Shown one piece after another: positions 22,054 to 32,452 of a DNA stretch of 64,000 nt. Source of the stretch: Cryoendolithus antarcticus. Its lineage: Eukaryota > Ascomycota > Dothideomycetes > Cladosporiales > Cladosporiaceae. Where the stretch lies: contig NAJO01000026.1 of assembly GCA_002077065.1 (NCBI GenBank), forward strand, positions 496,001 to 560,000, in the 5' to 3' direction. Made by a program: the position numbers and the translations under genes. The notes beneath the pieces are model-generated. The model searched no databases, was not told where the DNA came from, and worked only from the letters and a program-made list of their open reading frames with translations. Every line of letters starts with the position of its first letter. Positions within the stretch are counted from its first letter, which is position 1.

Positions 22054-22854
22054 TCATGCACTTCCTTCATCATCGTCGTGATCAGTCGTCGAATCGTGAC
22101 AGTTAGTAGACTCGCTCGACTCGTCATATGGCGCCTCTTCGGACTCTTCATTCGCATTTGCCGGACCAGTCACTCCCCAGGCATCAGACGGCAAGAGCAG
22201 AGGCACCAGTGACGATTCGCGGGGGTGGTACAAGGTGTCGAGCAGGTCAAGGCGATCGAAAGCTCCGAACTGTCGCAAGCGTGACAACGTCGCTGCCCAC
22301 GTCGATCCGCGTTGTGCCGCTGCGGAGCGAAATAACAGATCTATCGCCTGCTGAAAGGAATTCCGCGTAGACAGAGGCATAATCAGCAAGTTCGAGGGTG
22401 CCCATAGTGTAAGTTCGGCATGGTATTGTCGCACCCAAGTCAGGAGATTGTCGAGGTCCAACTCATAAACTGTCTGCACGTGGATTCTTGGCATCTGAAT
22501 AGCAGGTATGCCTGCATTCACAGCATGGACCCATCGAGTAGCTCTGACCAGGACGGTGGAGTCAAATTCATGGACCGTAATTGTAAAGGTGTTCAGCTGG
22601 TAGAAGATCGCCCTCGTCTCTGCCCGGGATCGACGATCAAGGAGTAGTACACTGGGTATTCGGAAGCCTCTTTGAGTGACCGGAATCACCGCTCCCCTCG
22701 GCACAACCAGCTCGAAGATGACGAGCCGAATCTCAAGCGGCAGGTGGACTTGTACAACGCCGAAGATAATTCCGCGGGATGTTGATGACTGGACTACAGC
22801 AGTCACTGCAGCAGGTGTGCTGGAGGGTGACATGTCGGACGAAGTCGACCACAC
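22054..22854 (-). CDS. 2EXR-like hypothetical protein
   Basis: A single 266-aa frame. Residues about 37-55 (HLPLEIRLVIFELVVPRG) resemble the LPxEIRxxIxxxV start of the 2EXR/F-box-like family, and RRSRAETRAIFYQLNTFTITV corresponds to the second block. The C-terminus is acidic (SEEAPYDESSEST and a DHDDDEGSA end). No enzyme motif is present. It diverges from the other two copies, so membership is inferred from two short blocks. It may be a lineage-specific gene of unknown function. Confidence 0.6.
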   Translation of the reverse strand: MWSTSSDMSPSSTPAAVTAVVQSSTSRGIIFGVVQVHLPLEIRLVIFELVVPRGAVIPVTQRGFRIPSVLLLDRRSRAETRAIFYQLNTFTITVHEFDSTVLVRATRWVHAVNAGIPAIQMPRIHVQTVYELDLDNLLTWVRQYHAELTLWAPSNLLIMPLSTRNSFQQAIDLLFRSAAAQRGSTWAATLSRLRQFGAFDRLDLLDTLYHPRESSLVPLLLPSDAWGVTGPANANEESEEAPYDESSESTNCHDSTTDHDDDEGSA

Positions 22855-23339
22855 TAGGCGAGAAGCGTCTTCGTCTCCGTGCGCGGTGACTTCTTGTTTT
22901 GGTTTGAAGGCTGAGTGAATGAGTGCAGGGGCTTATGCTCGTGTTCTTCGAGAAGTCAGTGCACTAGGTCAGACCACAACGTTATCGAGATCCTGCTTAC
23001 CTCGAAGCAAAGTATGTGCGGTCAGCAACAGTGATGTGAGCTATCGATGCTGTCTGAGATGATCGGGATACTTATCAGTATTCGAGAACATGTTGGTGAT
23101 CTCAAAGTGCGTTGTTGGTGAAGGGTGGTACTGTCAGCGCAGCGACCTGGCAGTCGCACATCACTGTAAAGTGACTGCCATTTCACAGCTTCGGTCTCTG
23201 CATGATGCCTTCCGGAGCATCGTTTCAATCCTCAGGAGCTCTTTTGCGGACAATGAAGAGACTTGCAGCACCCATGTTTCTCCCACTATAATCCTGAGAT
23301 CCAAGACCCTCCTTCACTCCTTACGTGAGTCCGACGAAG
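22855..23339. promoter_or_regulatory. Divergent promoter region (2EXR-like / RNase H-like)
   Basis: A 485-bp gap between outward-reading starts. No recognisable site. Confidence 0.35.
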
Positions 23340-24330
23340 ATGAGTACCCGGAGAGCACATGAACGACTCGAACGACGTACGAATCCGACGCCTGGTTCAA
23401 ACACACTCAAGATGAATGAGATAGCTAAGGATCACCTAATGCACCGCATCCGCTACGATCTCAAGAAAGCGAAGGAGCGATACAGCACCGCTCTGGCGCA
23501 GACAGGTCGCACTGAGATCTCGGTCAATCTGGGACCTGGGCAAGTCCGTGAGCAGGGCGCAGTACAGATCATCAATACCAATCCGAAAGTCCAAACCAGC
23601 ACCACCAATGGGGCTACGAGAGGGAAGTCCAAGTCATTCGCCAGCAGCACATCCTCGGTGCGCAAAGTGTCAGTGGTGATGGACCCTGCCCCAATGCTGC
23701 ACACACTACAGCTCTGGTCCGACGGTTCTGTGGTGAGCAATCAACATGGCGGGGCCGCATTCGTCTGCCTTGACATGAATGGCGAATGGACTGCTCAGCA
23801 GCTGCCGCTCGGCGGCCAGTCCGATGTGATGACGGCGGAACTGCTCGCGGCTCAGGCTGCGTTGGAATATGCTGAAGGTGTCGTGAGAGGTCAGCGCCGC
23901 CACACGAGACTCGCATCCGCCGTTGATCCGTTGACTGATACCATCAGTAGATTTACAGGCATCGCTGATCCGACATGTGGTACTCTACACCGACTGCAGT
24001 GCCGTGAAGAAGGTTATCTTGTGTCAGCACGAGACCCCCGATCATGTCGATGTTCCGGCTCGAAGATCGGCCACCGAAGCTATCATGGCAGTCAAAGCGA
24101 GACTGCTCTTCAGAGACATCTCAGTGGATGCGGAAAAGGTACGAGCTCATGCTGGCGTTCCCGGTAACGAGTCGGCGGATGTGCTAGCAGTGAGCGCCGC
24201 CAGACAGTCCTATGTTGAGGCCTCGCCGAATGGGTTCGTTGCTGGGAGGCGAGCGAAGAGAGGGGCACTGAAGGTCACGAAGGGTCAAACTTCTGGTGGC
24301 ACTTCGTGGATGGACGGTTTCGATGGGTGA
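23340..24330 (+). CDS. Stand-alone RNase H type 1-domain protein
   Basis: Exons are 23340-23882 and 23959-24330; the 76-bp intron (GTGAGA...TTTACAG, branch CTGAT) joins ALEYAEGV to ASLIRHVVLYTDC, giving 304 aa. All four acidic RNase H residues are visible: D128 in LWSDGS, E167 in MTAELLAAQ, D193 in LYTDC and D255 in GNESADVLA, plus H245 in HAGVPGNE. The H-x-G-x-x-GNExAD form is most like RNase H domains at the C-terminus of fungal non-LTR retrotransposons. The first 120 residues are basic and Ser/Thr-rich, without reverse-transcriptase motifs. It could cut RNA in RNA/DNA hybrids, or be a domesticated or stranded retroelement domain. The start at 23340 is the first ATG in frame. Confidence 0.7.
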
Positions 24331-24610
24331 TTCATGGAATGGGAGTTTATCAGTGCAATAGAGTCATTGTGTTGTCACAGGCTTGCCGGTCTGACATGAG
24401 GAGTCTTTCATAGCATTGGAAGTATCGTATGTTACGTCTTGTGTCCAACGCCACCCATGGTATATTTGGAAGGAAGGAGAGTCAGTCGCGTGAAGACGAA
24501 GTCGCGTTCAGCGTTTAGGAACGAGGCTTGGCATTGGACTAGGACTAGAACCACACTCAAGGGGAACATTGCTGACCCCTCGTCTGACCAGACACCCACG
24601 TTCAGCAATC

Positions 24611-25387
24611 ATGTTTGCGGCACTATCTTGCGTCTTGCTGACGCTGCTGGTCAGCCAGGCGCAAGCGCTCTACTTCTACATCGACGGCCCAGTGCAGAAA
24701 TGCTTCTTCGAGGATCTGCCAAAGGACACCATGGTCGTTGGTAAGGGCGATCGCATGGGAAATCTGTCTATTTGATATCGCTAACATTGCGCAGGGCACT
24801 ACAAGGCGACGCAATGGAACGAGCAATCTCGCACATACGTGGACAACTCGGAAATGGTACGTGAGACCAAACATGCCTCGATCACGTGCTTCGTCTGACC
24901 GTCACACTAGGGCATCTTCATAACCGTCGACGAAGTCTTCGACAACGACCACCGCGTCGTTTCCAACCGCGGCACCTCGAAAGGAAAGTTCACCTTCTCA
25001 GCCGCTGACTCAGGCGACCACCGCCTCTGCTTCACCCCCACGAATGTACCCTCCACCAGCGGCTTCCTCTTCTCCGGCTTCCAAGTTGGCGGCATCAAAT
25101 TCGAGCTAGACCTCGCGATTGGCGAGACGTCGAACATTGAGAGCAGCGACAAGGACAAGATTCAGGATGTGGTGCAGAAGGTGCGGGATTTGAACGCGAG
25201 GCTGCAGGATGTGAGGAGGGAGCAAATACATCAGAGGGAAAGGGAGGCGGAGTTCAGGGACCAGAGCGAGAGCGTGAATGCCAAGTTTGTAAGGTGGACG
25301 GTCATTCAGGTGGTGGTGTTGGCGGTGACTTGTGCGTGGCAGCTGAGCTACTTGAGGGCGTTCTTCATCAAGCAAAAGTTGACGTAG
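24611..25387 (+). CDS. p24-family cargo receptor (EMP24/GP25L, Erp-like)
   Basis: A type I membrane protein of COPII/COPI vesicles that sorts cargo between ER and Golgi. Exons are 24611-24740, 24795-24856 and 24911-25387, giving 222 aa. A signal peptide (about 1-20) precedes the GOLD domain LYFYIDGPVQKCFFEDLP...; the second GOLD cysteine is in GDHRLCF. A coiled coil with RDLNARLQDVRREQIHQRERE follows, then a membrane span (WTVIQVVVLAVTCAWQLSYL) and a short tail RAFFIKQKLT. The tail has the FF motif for COPII binding and a basic end. Overall it is closest to the p24-alpha (Erp1/5/6) group. Confidence 0.92.
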
Positions 25388-25685
25388 GCACGGGAACAGT
25401 CATGCAGACATGCCAGCATATGTTCAAGCGAACCTCACGCAGATTCATGGGTACATGATGTTGTTGACATTGACAGGCGACTAGCGAAAGCCCGCTTTAA
25501 CGTACGTTCACCACGTGTAGGAACCGCAGCTGAGGCATCATCCCGTCGCCCGCCTCTCCGTCCGTCAAAGGGCGGGAGACCATACATCTGGGATGATCTT
25601 GGTTTGTAGAAGCAAATATCACGTTAGCATTGCACTCCATAGAGCGATCATCTTGACCCTGAACCCGTCCACTTCAGGACTGCGT

Positions 25686-26512
25686 TCACTCGCCCTTGAT
25701 CACGTGCAGCAGCCGAATCTTGGGCAGCATTCCGTTCCCCTTCTCGCCTACGGTGGCAACAACACCGATTTTCAGCAGCGCGACAAATTTCTCGACATCG
25801 TCTTGCTTCCAAGCTTTCATTGCTTCTTCCAAGCCGTTAAACTGGACAAGCCTGACGGGCACCGAGGGCGGCTCCCAATCTCTCTGGAAGACGATGCAAT
25901 CCACTGCAAGCTTCTCAGGGACAAAGTCCAGTCGATCACGTCCGGAGCCCGTCCCGGTATCTAGACAGCAGTACGCACGGAGCCATGAGACCATGCCTCG
26001 AGTGCCTGGATGGCGTGTGCTCGGTTTGTTCGTGTAAAATTGTGGGCGAATATCTGCGGCACTCAGGTGTATCCAGTGCGCTGGTCTGTCAGCACACTTC
26101 GAGATAGGGATAGAGATTACTGCCACATTCAAGTTCTCCTACATATTGATTAGTCCCAATGCTCCCTTCCAACATGAAGAAGCCAACTCACCAGCTGAGC
26201 CATCGCAGCCCGCTCCGCAGGAGTCCTGCCACCTACTTTGGCCAACTGAGCGATGCCAAACTTCAGCAGCCTGTCGTCCCAGTCCGTCGTAGCGTCCCAA
26301 AGTGAGCGAATCTGTAGCTCTGCGAAGTCGGCAAGTCGATCCGCGACTGTACTGACAAGCTCGTCAGGAAAATACGGAGGCATGATCCGCGATGCCATCA
26401 TTTGTGCGTGATGAGTTGCGATCAAACATCGTATGCCGATCAGATAGCTCTTCTGCGTTGCGATGATGCCGTACAATGGATGCAGATCGATCTTCGTTGT
26501 TGTTACGGGCAT
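25686..26512 (-). CDS. Unrecognised two-exon protein
   Basis: Exons are 26512-26192 and 26138-25686; intron 26191-26139 (GTGAGT...ATGTAG, branch CTAAT) is phase 0 and gives 257 aa. The N-terminal half is helical, with ADRLADFAELQIRSLWDATTD and LLKFGIAQLAKVGGRT; the second half contains RLVQFNGLEEAMKAWKQDDV and ends RLLHVIKGE. No known domain recognised. Well-formed splice signals and compositional continuity support a real gene, but a further intron in exon 2 cannot be excluded. It is convergent with the p24 gene and lies upstream (minus strand) of nothing co-regulated that I can identify. Confidence 0.55.
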
Positions 26513-26722
26513 CGTGCGAAAAGGCAAGTAAGTCAGATTGGACGAAGGTAGGAATACTGCTAATTTGATGAAGAGGTGGTGTGGTTGCTATGGTGGGTGC
26601 AGCGGGTCCGAAGATCGTTCTGCCGTGCTACAGTGACTGGCGTGGGACCTTTCGTCACTGCCCAGGGCATCTTTCAATGCAGTGTTCGTGCTTCACATAA
26701 GGGTAGCAGTGGAGACAGTGTG

Positions 26723-29700
26723 CTACCCGTTCTCATTGTTCAATGAAAGTCTTGTCCACTGGGTATACGTCTGGACGAATGGCGACTCTGCTTTCGCGGC
26801 CGCAGTCCTAGGGAGTGCAGATTGCCCAATCCCAGATCCAGCCATAAGCGCAGCAACGTCCTTCGTATCGACTAGAGGGGCCATGCTGACTCTCCCGTGG
26901 GCGCACATGAATGGAAAGGCGCAGCGTCCTAGCTTGTCGAGCAGTTCTTGACACTCTGGCACTGAAAGCACATCGTTGAACATGATCGCAGATCGACAGG
27001 CACGAGAATTCAGCAGGTCGATCAAGCCTTTGGGACAAGATCCGATTTTCCGCAACCATTGATGATTCTTCCCCTCGGCCACAGTGCTTTCGTCAGCAGG
27101 ATCCTCCGCTCGGGCTGATCTAGGCCACTGAAATCTGTCCGCGAGCGTCCAAATCTCGCCGTGTAGAAGTTCGACCAGCAGCTTCGGGAACAGCTTGCAA
27201 CGTTCAATGATGACAGGTGGCAGCGCAAGCACCCGCAGTGTAGGCTGAACCTGAGCCTGGCGGACTTGGGATGTGCCTAGAATCTCCATCTGGTGATGAA
27301 GATCGAAAATGATGCCCCAGCGAGCGAAGTGCTGCTCATGCAGCGTGAACAACTCAAGCTCCCTTGTCGAGAGTTCAAACACGATAGGTGGCGCGAGTGC
27401 CGTGCAAGCGACGCCTGGCCTGCAAGCACTGGCCGAGTGACTAGGTAGGGCGCTGACTTCGGGATCGGCTGGCGTACAGAGATCGGCCAGTAAGGCCTCG
27501 AGCATTACACGCTCGGAAGCAGCGTGCTGATCAATGATAACCAGCGCCTTAGTCGCATCGCGTGTAGTATCATCTCTGCATGTCAAGCTGGCAAGGATAT
27601 ACTTGCGATCGACTTGCCGTACGACTATAGCACTGCGAAGAGCAGACTTTGTAATCGTACTTGCCCCGTCCGCCTCCGGTGCGAGAGCCGTCTGCACATC
27701 ATGATAGGAATGAGCGTAGTGAATGCCACCTGTGTCATCGCCAGGCAATCTGACCAGCGTTACGGGTATCTGACATTCATTAGGCTTCGCGAAAACAGGA
27801 TTCTTCCAGTCTAGCAAGTGACTTCCTTGACTGTGTACCACACTCCGGGTTGGGTCGCCTCGACGTGCTAAGGTTAGAGGTCTGCCAGCGGATGTTGTCG
27901 CTGTATTGATAGCTGCAGATTGTCTTGCACGTACCGATCCTGAGACCTGATGTTGTGGAGCCACCTGAGCAATGCATGTGGGCAGTACAATGCCAGTCCG
28001 TGTATTGATAGTGAAAGCTTGTCCACTGCGTGGGTCAGTCCAGGCAGTGGTTTGATCATCACATGTCTGGCCGTTTTCATTCGTCATCGAAGGACAATCG
28101 GAATCAGCGTGAGCAAATGCTTCGATCATGTCAGAGTCATTGATGCCACCAAACTGGTCACTGGAGAGGGCGTCATCTTTGACGAGAAGTGTTTGCACCG
28201 CCGTGTCCGACCGCGGTCGGCGCGAAGCTGATCGACTAACTTGCAACGAAGCCAACCGTCGAGATACTAGGCCGTCGGCATGTCGTGCGTACTTCGTTGT
28301 TGAGCCTATCTGCCCCTCTGGAGCCGTCCTTGGCTTGCGACTCTCCCACACGTCGAGCAAGCTTCGTCTTCCGGCCTTGATGCGACTCAGAGTGTCTGCC
28401 GTGCTCGGTCTAACACTCATTGACGTATCGCTCTCAGGCCACACGTCATCGCGTGTATCGACGTTGAGCAGGCTTCGATCCCTAATGCCCTGCTGCTGCA
28501 CCGAGTGATTCTTTCTCGGGTCGTCAGCCCGCCGTCTTTTCTTACGTGGTCGACATCCTTGCGCTGTGAGCCACTGTCGCACCATTGCATCGAGTACGTC
28601 GAGAATGAGTCTCAGTTCTCTCTCGCTACTTGCGGTGGACTGCAGCGAGCCTGGGTCTGCTTCGCTACGCCGTATCTGCAGGACGAACATGGGCCAGCGA
28701 TCAACGCCTTTGGTGCCACGCGTCGACTTGAGAGTATGGCCATCCATCTTGAAACGTCGATCTCGTCGACGGCGCAGCAGTTCAGCTTCGTCTGGGATCA
28801 CCTGTTCGTCTTCGACAATGCCAAAGCTACTGTTTTCGAAGATTTTGTTGATGCATTCGTACAACTCGCTCTCAGCGCCTGCTGCGTTACATGGTCTTGG
28901 ACCCATACTTACGAACTGACATGTCTTTGAGGCCGCAGGCTCAGTACATATCATTCCACGCACTGTAATCCGCAGTGTTGAAGCTGATACCGGGACCCAC
29001 TTCGTGCGGGTACTGTGCTCTGCAAGCCCAGCCTGGAACACGACGGAAAGTGCGTCTCGCATGTCGAACCGAGCACCGATGCCATCCAGTCGATTCAGAC
29101 TCTTCTCTGTGAGCACTGCAGAAGTTGTGTGGTGGCTTGTTGAGAGTGTCACTGTACTGCTGGCTTCCTCTGCACCATAGAGTTTGATGATGCATGGGCG
29201 TTTCCAAGCGACCAGCAATGCAACGAGACTATGCTTGATACTCGCCCGAATCTTGAGGTCATGTGTCCTGCCCACGTCGTGAGATAGCGCACGTTGTTTT
29301 AGCCTCACTGGCATATTGCCGAAAATGTCCTTCACGACTACCTCAGTACCATGAGTGCTCATGACGGCAGGCGCATCGTGGTCTCCTGCACCATTCTGGC
29401 TTGCCAATCTCTTACCTTGATGTATGGTCACATTCGTTACTAGGTCGTCAGCAGCACAGCGGGAGTTGATGCTCAAATAAGCGAGGCTGCTTAGGGACGC
29501 CAGAAATGTGCCGCTACGTCCATGTACCGCTTCAACGGCATCAGCCTCGATTCGTGAGGTACAACACATTCGAAAGAGCCCGCCATCAGCGAGGAACTCA
29601 ATTGACGGTATGCCGTGGCCATCATCGCTCACGGAACAAGCGCTGCGTGGCAGGCTGACCGAGACGTCGATTCTGCTTGCATTGGCGTCGAGACTGTTGC

Positions 29701-29833
29701 AGACGAGACCAAACACAACGTCCTGAATACTAGTGATAGTCTTCGAGGATTGGACTTGAGCACGGGTGGAGACCGGGAGTAGTTGAATGCGTGTTGGTAC
29801 CGGGTGGCGATTACTGAAGCTCTGTTCGTCCAT
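26723..29833 (-). CDS. MLH3: DNA mismatch repair / meiotic recombination protein MLH3 (MutL-gamma subunit)
   Basis: A single 1036-aa frame. The N-terminal GHKL ATPase region shows SSKTITSIQDVVFGLVCNSL followed by DANA, then VSDDGHGI, RSGTFLASLSSLA and GTEVVVKDIFGNMPVR. The linker is long and low-complexity. The C-terminal endonuclease domain has DQHAASERVMLE (768-779), a perfect DQHA(x)2E(x)4E metal motif, then SRACRSAIMFND (about 943) and CAHGRVSMAPLV. With MLH1 this nickase resolves meiotic double Holliday junctions and assists repair. The intact endonuclease motif indicates MLH3 or PMS1; the divergent N-terminus and C-terminal order favour MLH3. The usual motif I Glu is not obvious (VCNSLDA), as in other MLH3s. 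Confidence 0.88.
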   Translation of the reverse strand: MDEQSFSNRHPVPTRIQLLPVSTRAQVQSSKTITSIQDVVFGLVCNSLDANASRIDVSVSLPRSACSVSDDGHGIPSIEFLADGGLFRMCCTSRIEADAVEAVHGRSGTFLASLSSLAYLSINSRCAADDLVTNVTIHQGKRLASQNGAGDHDAPAVMSTHGTEVVVKDIFGNMPVRLKQRALSHDVGRTHDLKIRASIKHSLVALLVAWKRPCIIKLYGAEEASSTVTLSTSHHTTSAVLTEKSLNRLDGIGARFDMRDALSVVFQAGLAEHSTRTKWVPVSASTLRITVRGMICTEPAASKTCQFVSMGPRPCNAAGAESELYECINKIFENSSFGIVEDEQVIPDEAELLRRRRDRRFKMDGHTLKSTRGTKGVDRWPMFVLQIRRSEADPGSLQSTASSERELRLILDVLDAMVRQWLTAQGCRPRKKRRRADDPRKNHSVQQQGIRDRSLLNVDTRDDVWPESDTSMSVRPSTADTLSRIKAGRRSLLDVWESRKPRTAPEGQIGSTTKYARHADGLVSRRLASLQVSRSASRRPRSDTAVQTLLVKDDALSSDQFGGINDSDMIEAFAHADSDCPSMTNENGQTCDDQTTAWTDPRSGQAFTINTRTGIVLPTCIAQVAPQHQVSGSVRARQSAAINTATTSAGRPLTLARRGDPTRSVVHSQGSHLLDWKNPVFAKPNECQIPVTLVRLPGDDTGGIHYAHSYHDVQTALAPEADGASTITKSALRSAIVVRQVDRKYILASLTCRDDTTRDATKALVIIDQHAASERVMLEALLADLCTPADPEVSALPSHSASACRPGVACTALAPPIVFELSTRELELFTLHEQHFARWGIIFDLHHQMEILGTSQVRQAQVQPTLRVLALPPVIIERCKLFPKLLVELLHGEIWTLADRFQWPRSARAEDPADESTVAEGKNHQWLRKIGSCPKGLIDLLNSRACRSAIMFNDVLSVPECQELLDKLGRCAFPFMCAHGRVSMAPLVDTKDVAALMAGSGIGQSALPRTAAAKAESPFVQTYTQWTRLSLNNENG

Positions 29834-30260
29834 GTGCCTGTCGCTTCAAGGGGGCAAATCTACCCCGGTGTAAGCTGCCGCAGAAAACATGGACATCTTA
29901 GTCTCTCGTCCATTTGTCGACCTCACAGATCGCCATACATTGCGCGAATGCGCGAATGGAGTGTACATGCCTGAAAAGTAATGTCACGAAGGTGATCTGG
30001 AGGTAGAGTTGCCAAGGCGTATGTTCCCCAGACGGGACAACCCGCGGGCCGGAGCCGCAGCGTACGTCATAGGCCAAGCAAGCACCGCCCTGCCTCCCTC
30101 CCGCCCTTCTCCTGCATATGGTTAAGTCCGAGCCGCATATGCGCATCGAGCGATCTACTGCACTGGCAAGACCTCTATTTCATCTTCAGACCACGCTGTA
30201 GAGCACTCATCAATACCTATCGCTACAGGTGGAGGCACGAGAGGAAAAATCGTACTGGTC
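29834..30260. promoter_or_regulatory. Divergent promoter region (MLH3 / Ser-rich protein)
   Basis: A 427-bp gap between outward-reading starts. No specific regulatory site assigned. Confidence 0.35.
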
Positions 30261-31590
30261 ATGGCCACGACGGAGACAACGACGCGGCCTGTGGGTAAGT
30301 TCCAAGCCACGTAGCGGAGGTTCGACGAGGAAGTTGGCTGACCGACGCTCAGCAGAGAGGCCATCCAAACACAGACCGTTCGCCGCGTGGGTGAAGCGCT
30401 TCACGAATTCGAAGAGAGCCAAGAAGGGAAGCAAGAACGGCATCGCCAACAACCCCTACCCTGAATCTGGGTTCGTCCGTCAACGTTCACCACGCAGTAG
30501 CCATGATGGGCAGCTATCGATTGTTACGCCCGCATCCAACGGCCACACCGAGAACGGTAGCATGCTCTCGGGCCACCTCCCTGACAAGGACGGGAGGAGC
30601 GCCGCGCCTACAGTTGCGACCAACCCAGATACTGTACACAGCAGAGCCTACACGAGTACCACAGGAGGTGGCGCAGTAAGCAGTACGGATGCCGGCAATA
30701 ACAGCACATTCAGCTCGCCGAACCAGAGTGAGCGTTCGTTGACGACGACGCTCACGACTATTCAATCGATGTCGCCAGCAAACACGTTGCAGAATGCAGC
30801 AAGCGCGCCTTCGCATGGCTCAGGCGGGCCGGTCATGTTTAGCCATCAGTATCCTGTTTCGCCTGCGCCATCTCACCTCACGCAGTTCTCAGCGATTCCG
30901 CGTCATCTCACAGCGGACAACCGTCCCACCGGCGACAGCAACAGCACTGTTCTCACGGACGATGCCAGCATCATGACGCTTGCATCTTCCTCGAAACGAC
31001 GACGGCGCAGTATGGAGTCGAACGCGTCGATGCGCGCACTTGCGCCAAACTCACTCTGGGGCAACAGCCGCGAATCATTGCCGCTCAGCGTTCTCTCTGG
31101 CACAGCAGATGCAAGTTCACCAAGTGGTGGTCTGTTTTCATCACGGCCTTCAATCGGCGGCATCGCGTCTGCCGAACGAGCTAGCGTCTACAGTAGCCAA
31201 GGGGTTGCAGCTCCCGCCATCACCAGTGAGCGGAACAGCTACTATCAACGCAACAAGGATCTCAGCGACGGCAAATCGCTGCGCAGCATCAACAACCTCG
31301 ACTCGCGCTCGCAGTATGACGCGAAGAGTATGACTGATGCGCGCAGTATGCATGAAGCTCGAAATGCTGACGTGGCTTCGCTGAGGAACTACGAGGGGAG
31401 CGTGAGATCGGGTGCGCTGGGCCATGGCAGAAATGACAGCATCCCAGGTAGCATCGGCAGCCCGCTTGCTAGCCCACTGATTCGGCATGCGAGCACTAGT
31501 GGTGCTCTGAGTCGTCGCAGCAGTGACTGGCAACGCGAGAACATTGAGGACGATGACAGTCATCGAGAAGCCCTGGAGAAGGTGGTGTAG
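30261..31590 (+). CDS. Ser-rich disordered fungal protein with basic N-terminal motif
   Basis: Exons are 30261-30294 and 30353-31590. The 58-bp intron (GTAAGT...CTCAG) replaces an unlikely upstream frame with MATTETTTRPVAERPSKHRP and the conserved-looking FAAWVKRFTNSKRAKKGSK, giving 423 aa. After this basic stretch the protein is almost wholly disordered. It has Ser/Thr-rich repeats, a SSKRRRRSMESNASMRAL block reminiscent of basophilic-kinase sites, and DLSDGKSLRSINNLDSRSQ followed by DAKSMTD and DARSMHE-type short repeats. I recall this architecture (PFAAWxKR N-terminus, Ser-rich body with RRRRS) in an uncharacterised family across Pezizomycotina. No membrane span or enzyme domain is visible. 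Confidence 0.75.
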
Positions 31591-32452
31591 TGATGAACGT
31601 TGAAGGACGCACGGGCTCTACAATTCAGAGACCGCCTCCTACTAGCATATGGGACTGCTGGCGTACATTGGGGAGCGAATAGATACCCTTGTTGGCATTG
31701 CGTTTGTAGGCATTGGTACAGATGATCATTGCTGGTGACATGGATAAGCTCTAGCGTATGCGTTTCAGCAAGAAAGGCAAAGTGCCGTTTCAGATCATGC
31801 CAAGCATCAGACGTATAGAGATACTTCTCACCTACGGCACACGTAGATCGTGGCGTAGCTCTACCAAATTACGCTGCATCACGGCAACGATCGCCGACAA
31901 TAATGCGACGCAGATATGCGCACTCCTAGCAAACTCTCCATCAATTGGCGGATGATCTGCGCACATAACAGTGAGCCTGCATGAGCCCACCTTGCGCGCC
32001 CACGTTTCCGAGTTCCGGTTAAAGTCTGCGCACTTGCATCCACTGTCATTGGATCATTGTTTCTTGATCAGCGACCCAACGCGGTATACGCTTGCGCCAA
32101 GGATGGAGTCAGTGATGGAATCAGATCCCGACTACGGCGGCGTAGACTCCACCGTCCCTGGAGGTTCCGGTAACGTTCAGTATTCCTTTGTTAACCTTTG
32201 AAGTCCCGAAAGTCACATTGCGCCTGGCGCGGTAACTGAAGGTCTCTGCTCTGAACTACACTGAGAGCTTTGTGTCGTAAGAAGCAAGAGAGCTAGTAGA
32301 TCGAACTCACTTGTGGACTCCAGCGTGGGCCTCGGCCGAACATAGCAATTCGTTCAGTCTCAGTGCGATGAATATCGACACCAACCTTGCAGCTGGACAT
32401 TCGCCTAGATCTGGCAACTCATCGGACCGCTTCCAGGACGGTTTACAGGACG
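31591..32452. other. Intergenic before the AROM-like gene
   Basis: The plus-strand frame 31971-32201 and short others have no motif. An upstream exon of the AROM-like gene could lie here, but I could not support one from splice signals. Confidence 0.4.
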
